Below the pieces are notes generated by a model that searched no databases, had not been told where the DNA came from, and was given only the letters and a program-made list of their open reading frames with translations. From the NCBI GenBank assembly GCA_942159475.1, contig OW804095.1:62958773-63022772 (forward strand): a stretch of DNA of 64,000 bases, read 5' to 3'. A program made the translations under genes and the position numbers. Positions 57,295 through 64,000 of the stretch are shown piece by piece; the stretch's first letter is position 1; each line of letters begins with the position of its first letter. This stretch comes from Sthenelais limicola. Its lineage: Eukaryota; Annelida; Polychaeta; Phyllodocida; Sigalionidae.

Positions 57295-59273
57295 CAGCTA
57301 CCATCATCGTAAAAGCTATATATATATATTAGAACTAAATATAGACTACATACAATAAAAACACATTTACCGCGTCGTTAATTACTAGGGGAAAACACTC
57401 ACAGGATATCATAAAACACATGTGACAGTCATTACAAAATTCAGCAGAACAACCACCACCTTGGAGGCTGCCACGAGGTGGCAGGAGCTACCGTTTTGGA
57501 TGGATTTACACTAGCTAGAAGACGAAAATCTGGGGCAGGTCCTTCGAGAGTCCTAGGGATTCCACAAGAGGAATATGCCCAATGTCTGAGGGCGAACAAT
57601 CGATAGTTTTTAACTGTATTGCAATATTTTAATATTGCAATATAATATTTTTTATAATATATGGCATGGAGTACCTGCTGCATAATGCACTGGTAATACG
57701 TAATAATAGTTAATAACTAATCGTAATGATAATTAATGATCAACGCATCTATATAGGCCTACATGCATATTTCACATTTCTACGTGACTGAACATGCACG
57801 GCTGAACGCGGTTGCCTAGTAACAAATGAAGTAGATAGTCTGATTCTAGAAACTCATTCCAACATCTAGCATTAAACACACGCATACATACATACATTTA
57901 TGTATGTACATACATGCATGAACACACAGATGCACAGACACATACAGACAGATGGATAAACATAAGGCTTGCTAGATTCGCAAAAATGCAATTTAACAGT
58001 GGCGCTATTGATGGATGTGATGGAAACCTTGGAACTATAGGAATATTTGAAGTCTGCCGCACTTTCTTTACTAATCTTCAGAGGGCAGCACCTTCTCCTG
58101 TTCAAGAATCCTGTCGGAAATAAAAGTGTTTATTCAGAAAATACAATACACACGAGGTATTATTCCCGGATTACCCTGACGAAATCTACACATGCATAAG
58201 GATACTATTTTAAATAGTAATATGATGTAGCAAGTACAATATCGCTCGCTTTCACTTCTATCTAAACTAGTTACAAACAGCAGAAGTTACAATTTTCAAT
58301 TTTCTTATAATAAAAACCAGTGACATTCTCCCTTGAATGTTTGGTTTGTTTTAATATCAGGAGCAAAAGAAAAAAGCATTCCTCATCACCTCTCAAATCA
58401 TCTAATATATCATTCCACATTATATTCCTAGTACATATAATATCAATGTCATCCCACCACCTAAAAACGTGCATCAATGACGGTAAGGCAACACTACTTA
58501 CATTAGGTGTTTCTGTTCACAACTTTATCTGTTTTCCTTCAACTTGAGCCAGTATTTCTTATTTTTTTCTTTTTGAAATCTTCTGTTTCAGTTTCCTCTC
58601 CCATTATATAGTTCTGGTTATTCTAAAAATTGTAGTCTCTAGCCATACAACAACTCGAGGCTGAGTCCTTGTTACATAATTCTAATACCCCTTTGGTGTT
58701 TCTTGTTACACTGATCTCGCACATATGTATATTCATATATCAGTTAATAATCAACATCATCTTGATTTTTGTGAATAAATCTGACGGTTGTCTTAGTGGC
58801 AGTGGAAGCAGTTTTGATAAGATATTTGGATGTTATAGAACTTTACTTATCTTGCAAATTCTGTCTTTTGTTTGCATATCACAGTGTGCCATTTATTTCG
58901 CATGTTTTGCAATCTCTGAAATGTTTAATATAATATAAAATAATTGATGTTAATCAGCGATGTGTTTTCGGGATGGAAAAGTATTGAGATTATTTGTAGT
59001 GTATACATCAACCACACAATTAAGAGATGACATTGTTTCTCTCTAGCGATTAATAACGCTTTCATAATCTGAAACCGTGATACAATTCCCAAAGGTTTCA
59101 AAGGTCCTAGCGTGGTTGATGATCAGGAAAAAAGTTACATCTTTGTAAATATATTACATTGTTAGGAGGACTATTATTGGTGGAAAGAAATTCCGTCGTA
59201 TGACAAGTCACTTACCGGCGGGGGTCCAACTTCTTGCAGTTACTCCTTAACTACCGCGGAATATTTTTTTTAA
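57295..59273. other. Gene-free stretch
   Basis: No supported gene. A (CATA)n-rich self-complementary patch lies at about 57883-57921 and a TATATATATA run at 57318-57329. Open frames at 57441-57683 (minus) and 58669-58938 (plus) have no recognisable domain. Confidence 0.5.
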
Positions 59274-59635
59274 AAAAGCTATTTTCCCTGAGGATACATC
59301 AAAATAAAGTAGAAATTCGGAAAGAACATCATGTTTATCCCCAGTGTTTAGTTAATTTCAAAGTTGGTTAATAATAAGCGAGATCTCAGGGAAAACTTGC
59401 TATCAGATTTACTTTTGGATCAGTAGATCTATGAACATTGAAGCGTGAAGGAAACTTCAAGTGCACGGATCGAAAATAAATAAGGTGGTGGAAAGCGCTA
59501 TTTCCCTTTAGAATACATCAAAATAAACTAGAGATTCAGGAGGAGCATAAGTTCCTCCCCCAGATCTGTAATTTCATCAATTTTGGTCGGGGAATAAGGG
59601 CGATGTAATCGAGGGAAAGTTGACTGCTCGACAAT
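59274..59635 (+). repeat. Diverged direct duplication, about 220-bp period
   Basis: 59274-59405 and 59495-59620 align in the same orientation. Landmarks are AAGCTATTTTCCCT / AGCGCTATTTCCCT, ATACATCAAAATAAA, AGAAATTCGG / AGAGATTCAGG and, near the end, AGGGAAAACTTG / AGGGAAAGTTGACTG. It is non-coding. Confidence 0.65.
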
Positions 59636-60756
59636 AGTCGTTGTATCAGCGCCGCCCGTCGTGGGCGGTAACGTGGGCACGGCGGCCGACTCATTAACGA
59701 CGGTTTCTTCTCACCTCAGTGTGATTGCAAGCGTTATCTCTGGGAAAACACCCATGAAATGGCTGTATTTCTGCAATAGACCCATATAGGTCTATACATC
59801 TACTTGTATATTATTCGAAAACATTATAAGGAAACCATATGTAGAACAATGAAGCTCCTTTCAGACGTTCATTCGAGGTAAACTTCCTTTTTACACACAT
59901 GCATATCATTATACCTACGGTACTTTGAATTTCTTCCCTGTGGGGAAATACAAAGTTTTAATTTGGCATGCATGGAATCCATTTATGACTGTGGAATCGG
60001 GGGGAAAACTCTTTTTCTTTTGTCAAAACCTAAATTGTTGTTTTAATCTGTTTTTATTTAGAATACTGTGGGCGAGTCAATTTGATCTATTTTCTTATAC
60101 CTTTAATTCAGCTACGGGAGCTCTTACTGCTAACTATATTACCTTCCTGTATATCTTGCAATACGGATCGCTCCAACTTATTTAATGTGGAACTAAGTAG
60201 CCGAGCGGCCGCCTCTCAAATAATGTTTGTTGATGTGACAAGATGACATGGGAATGTTGACAGTAGTGCAGCTGTCAACTATGTTCATGCCCAATTTGCT
60301 GCATCGACACCCAATACTACAGCAGCATCTAAGCCATATTGACAAATACCTTCATGTGGGCCATATGTACGCTCACAACTACTATACTGAGAATCGCTTA
60401 TAGCGACCTTTCACTACTTAGTAATACTCTATAGCATCTGGGATATTATCCCCGCCAAGATCCATTAGACATATGTGAGGCAGGTGCAAATGGAAGGACG
60501 CTGTTGATGAGACATATACGTTAGCTTACCAAACGTACAATTACTCGACATATCATTTTTTCATTCATATACATGGATCACTACCACTGAATAACCCATG
60601 CCTATTAATCATTCATGTTCTAAAATACACACATCTAAGCTATCTATTTTCAAGCGCAGACAACTTTTTCCATGTTATATAATATGATTTTTATATATGA
60701 CGGACGGGCATCCTATAGCTAGGATTAGATAATGGGAAGTAGAATATCTCATATGT
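59636..60756. other. Gene-free stretch with a short GC-rich patch
   Basis: 59645-59700 is GC-rich (GCCGCCCGTCGTGGGCGGTA and beyond) in an otherwise AT-rich setting, and contains a CGCCC/GGGCG inverted pair. No gene is recognised. Confidence 0.4.
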
Positions 60757-61110
60757 GATGTATTTCAGGACAATGAGTCACAAATCGCAAAAAAATGGAT
60801 TTTGAGATAATATTATATATATATTTGAAAAAAAATGAGATCAAGCCGATTCCAATGATAGTAAATAGTAGGATATATAATTAGTATTTCTATATTTTAA
60901 ATTTGATATTTCTAATTTCGAAAACTAATTTTGGAATATTTCTGGGTGGACAATTACTAGTAAAGTAGCTAAATATACTCCATATAATGACCTTAATAAT
61001 GCATGCAAATATTTAATACAGAGATCTTATGAATCACAGAGACCTTATGAATAAAACACTTTAAAAAATATCTATTTTGCGACTTGGGACTCATTTTCCT
61101 GAAACACATG
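60757..61110. mobile_element. Non-autonomous TIR element (about 350 bp)
   Basis: Inverted ends of about 30 bases are seen: the left has TATTTCAGGACAATGAGTCA followed by CAAATCGCAAAA, and the right has TTTTGCGACTTGGGACTCAT followed by TTTCCTGAAACAC. The interior is AT-rich with no coding capacity. A similar terminal sequence is embedded in the element at 14440-14936. Confidence 0.72.
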
Positions 61111-63226
61111 ACATATTGTTTAATGCCTTCAGAACAGTGGTAATGTGTGTCGGTCACACCATATAGTAGCATTAATCTGCTATTCGCAGGACATTTGCTT
61201 CATATAGCCTCTACATGGTCCTTTCGCCTTGTACCTAAGGTTGGATATTTATTATTTAGTACCATCCCCTTGCTTAGTACCTATTTGTTTGTAAATATAT
61301 CCCTTCAAAACCTACATCTTACATGACACGTCTAGCTTCGGAATTGCAAGTTTAATTTATCGGGTAAGTATAAAAAAACCCATCGAGGTCAAGAGTGTAC
61401 AGAATTAATTTCCCATTGAAAACGCATTTACTTCAAAGGAAAGCCTCAGGTTGCATGCATGTCTCTCCACCGCTGCACTTTCTTAAATTACATTTCATTC
61501 CCGAGTCTTAAATAGTGTTTCGCCTCAAATGTTCAACATGCGTGGATGATCTAGAAAATGAGCCAGTGAATAATAAGTACATTATATTTTTTCCTCCATT
61601 CTTCCTTGCAAAAGCAGTTGACAATGACATAATTCAGAAGCTGAATGGTGAACGTTTTAGAGAAAGCGCGCAAGGAGTAAACTGCAGTCACTTTTAAAGA
61701 AATGCTGTTGTCACCTTTAAGGTTTACGTATCAAATCTGACGTCATTTCCGCGACATGGGCCTGATGATGGTGGACATGCCTTCACGGTGCACTTCCTGC
61801 CTGGACTTATTATAGTCAAAAGTTGTTTGAATGGTTCCTTGATGTCTGAATTCCGTTGCATGTTTGTTGGACTCTCCCAATACCATACTCTAAAAATGAC
61901 ATTTAATTTATTTAGATCTCTAATATATAACATCATATCGATTCTATGTCAATAATAAATTATGTTCGCTTAGACCAGCAAACATCCTTCATTTTGGATG
62001 TAACGCAATTAAGTACCCGAATAGAATCTTAGAACTCAAAACTCTAGTCCATCAATATAATATATATACTATATATATTATTTATGGTATTAAATTGATA
62101 GTTTAATGCCGAGTTAATGGTACATTCATTAAAATGTTATTTGTACTAATTTCGGAAATAAGCAATATACAACACAATACAAGACCCGAGTACTCGGAAA
62201 CACAAACCCGCTCAATAATTTTCTGGTTACTGCGCTGAGTAGGCCTACCGTTGTGTATATGCTATGCCCTTTGTTAATCGGTTTTAAAGACATTTTGTCA
62301 GACACCCCCCCCCCCCCTCTCCCCCACTTAAAAAAAAACAAAAAACAACAACAACAAAACAACAACAAAAAACAAAAAAACAACAACAAAAACACCCACA
62401 ACAAAAACCGTTAATGAATCCTAATCTTACCTCCCTAACGATTCTGACATGTATGTACCTCAGTTAGCATGGTAGATTCAACTATAAATTATGATATATA
62501 ATATGTTGCCTGGGATGTTCCCTATTCACTATATACTAATAACCACCTGGTTACACCAGTTTCAGATAGATTAGACTATGTGTAGCAGTTTTTCATCCTA
62601 AGATGTGAGCATTCGAAAATACTTAGCGGGATAGGTATATGCTACATAGCAATATTTGCAACTCAACTTAAGGTCTAGACATTGAACAATATGATCATTG
62701 TATCCATTATAGAAATATTAATGTTGCAGCGCAAACTGATGTTGTATGCATGCATGTGTCCATCACCATAATCTTTTTTTATATTAATTATTTGATATTC
62801 TAATTAATATACATCGTAAAAAGGCTCTTGTTTATGATTCATCTGAAGAGTATAATATACACTCCTAGTAACATGATATTTGTTTTAAAGAAATTTGATA
62901 TAATAACGAATTTTAGCAGGTTGTTATGTTTTTGGTTTGGCCTGTTTATCGAGACCATTTCATACGCTTCCTTGGCGTAAGGATTTATTTTGCGGGTAAG
63001 TGTTTTGCACATCGTAGCCCTAGCCATCTTATCAGTGTTACGCCTTACAGCTATGGATTACCCAATGTTGGCGGTTAATGCCGTGTCAGGTTACATTTTG
63101 ATTTAGGACGTCACATCTCTGGCCATTCATTCTTATCTAAAACATGGCAGCTGCCCATTATTTAAGTCACGGTAATTTAACCACTGTGTCATGACAGCTA
63201 CTGTTGTTAAACCTTCCCAGTCGGGT
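61111..63226. other. Gene-free stretch with C-run and (AAC)n-rich tract
   Basis: No supported gene. A run of about 12 C at 62304-62317 is followed by an A-rich tract with AAC units (62329-62405), which creates a false Phe/Leu-rich frame on the minus strand. Confidence 0.55.
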
Positions 63227-63236
63227 CTATAAAAAC
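63227..63236 (+). promoter_or_regulatory. Candidate TATA box, target gene unknown
   Basis: The plus strand reads GTCTATAAAAACGC, a strong TATA-box match. About 90 bases downstream an AAGAGGACT/GTAAAT could be a leader-exon donor. Any gene would continue to the right and may lie beyond the window. Confidence 0.35.
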
Positions 63237-63390
63237 GCATACTCGTGGCCAACAAATGCCAGGGAAGCAGTTGAATTGCCACGACATTGAGAGTGTTCTA
63301 CTGCAAACAAGAGGACTGTAAATGAATACGTGATATAAACATTCAAAATTGTTACCATCCTTTATTATATATATAATTATATGCATTTGA

Positions 63391-63566
63391 GGTGGGGGTT
63401 ATCGCACATAGGGCCCACATCCATATAACATTATGGGTAGAGCGATTTCTAGAAAAGAGGTAGAAAAGAGAGGTTCTTGGAATTTGTTGTTTTACAAACC
63501 GTTTTAATCTTCTGTAGAGTTCTGTCCACCCTCTCGGGTGGGGGTTATCGCACATAGGGCCCATAT
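63391..63566 (+). repeat. Fragment of the Helitron-linked sequence flanked by a direct repeat
   Basis: 63420-63535 matches the left part of Helitron copy 2 (about 53349-53490): AGAAAAGAGGTAGAAAAGAG, TTGTTTTACAAACCGTTTTA and TCTGTAGAGTTCTGTCC. It is bracketed by two copies of GGTGGGGGTTATCGCACATA followed by GGGCCCA (63391 and 63537), which Helitron copy 2 does not show there. The piece looks like a partial copy trapped in, or duplicated with, another repeat. Confidence 0.65.
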
Positions 63567-64000
63567 ACAACATGAAATAAGATCGTGCCTTAAAGGCCTC
63601 TTAGCACCATCATAAATTTACGAGGGGTTTATATACAAGGGTTGGTGCATGCATATACTCACATATTTTAGAAAGGTTTTGATTGGAACTTGGCATCCTA
63701 TTTCTGAAAGGATTTTTCGAAAAATATCGTCCTTGACGAAATGTACTTGTTTCTCCCAAATAAAAAAGCCTTAATTCTAAAATCCGAATCGGGTAAGAGG
63801 TCTCTCAGAGTCGGAGAAAGTTATGATGAGAAGGAGTTAGGAGGCCTCTACAAGTGGTTCACCATATTACACACATGAGCAGTTAGAAAGGTACAGTTTG
63901 GGGGTGCAGTTTAGTTGATCTGAACTGTTCACACGATCAGTTTGGGCTTCTATGGTTACACGTGACTAAATGAGCCAAACGTTAGGCTAAACAAGTTAAA
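63567..64000. other. Gene-free right end
   Basis: Nothing recognisable is seen. If the TATA-like site at 63227 is a real promoter, this would be its first intron. Confidence 0.4.

Overview
This is an AT-rich piece of eukaryotic nuclear DNA. It has long gene-poor stretches, many dispersed and inverted repeats, AT, GA and CT microsatellites, and spliced genes. The best lineage clue is a gene on the minus strand near 48.3-49.8 kb. It encodes a neuropeptide F (NPF/NPY-family) precursor whose peptide ends in GRPRF, the ending typical of molluscs, annelids, brachiopods and their relatives. I infer a marine lophotrochozoan invertebrate but cannot name the species.

Layout: (a) 1-2.7 kb is a 1.65-kb direct duplication, and each copy carries a perfect-looking hairpin (MITE-like) element. 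(b) 3.1 to about 11 kb is one apparently full-length non-LTR retrotransposon on the minus strand with three intact reading frames. ORF1 (685 aa) has coiled coil, RRM-like and NADAR domains. ORF2 (232 aa) is an SGNH/GDSL-type esterase-like protein. ORF3 (964 aa) has an apurinic-type endonuclease and a reverse transcriptase. (c) 11-48 kb holds no gene I can support. It contains TIR/MITE elements (14.44-14.94, 18.77-18.88 and 28.29-29.40 kb), two abutting perfect palindromes (16.67-16.75 kb), about 300-bp duplications (17.7-18.7 kb), a solo LTR with a target-site duplication (27.03-27.60 kb), a palindromic cluster (34.2 kb), a pair of purine-rich dispersed repeats (16.0 and 37.2 kb) and a Helitron 3' end (39.8 kb). 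(d) 48.3-49.8 kb is the NPF gene, with TATA box, 5'UTR exon and two coding exons; its last exon was not found. (e) 50-64 kb holds a decayed LINE reverse transcriptase relic, a second Helitron-like copy with the same 3' end, a TIR element (60.8-61.1 kb), a fragment of the Helitron-linked sequence (63.4 kb) and a few TATA-like promoter candidates with no visible gene.

The most unusual item is the three-ORF retrotransposon. It joins a NADAR domain to an RNA-binding-type ORF1 and carries a separate SGNH protein. NADAR proteins in bacteria are known to remove ADP-ribose from guanine in nucleic acid or to act as N-glycosidases. I infer that this element may repair or protect its own nucleic acid, or evade a host ADP-ribosylation response. 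This is a hypothesis from domain content, not something the sequence proves.

All alignments were made by eye. Domain calls rest on recognised motifs, and exon boundaries on splice consensus and family gene structure.
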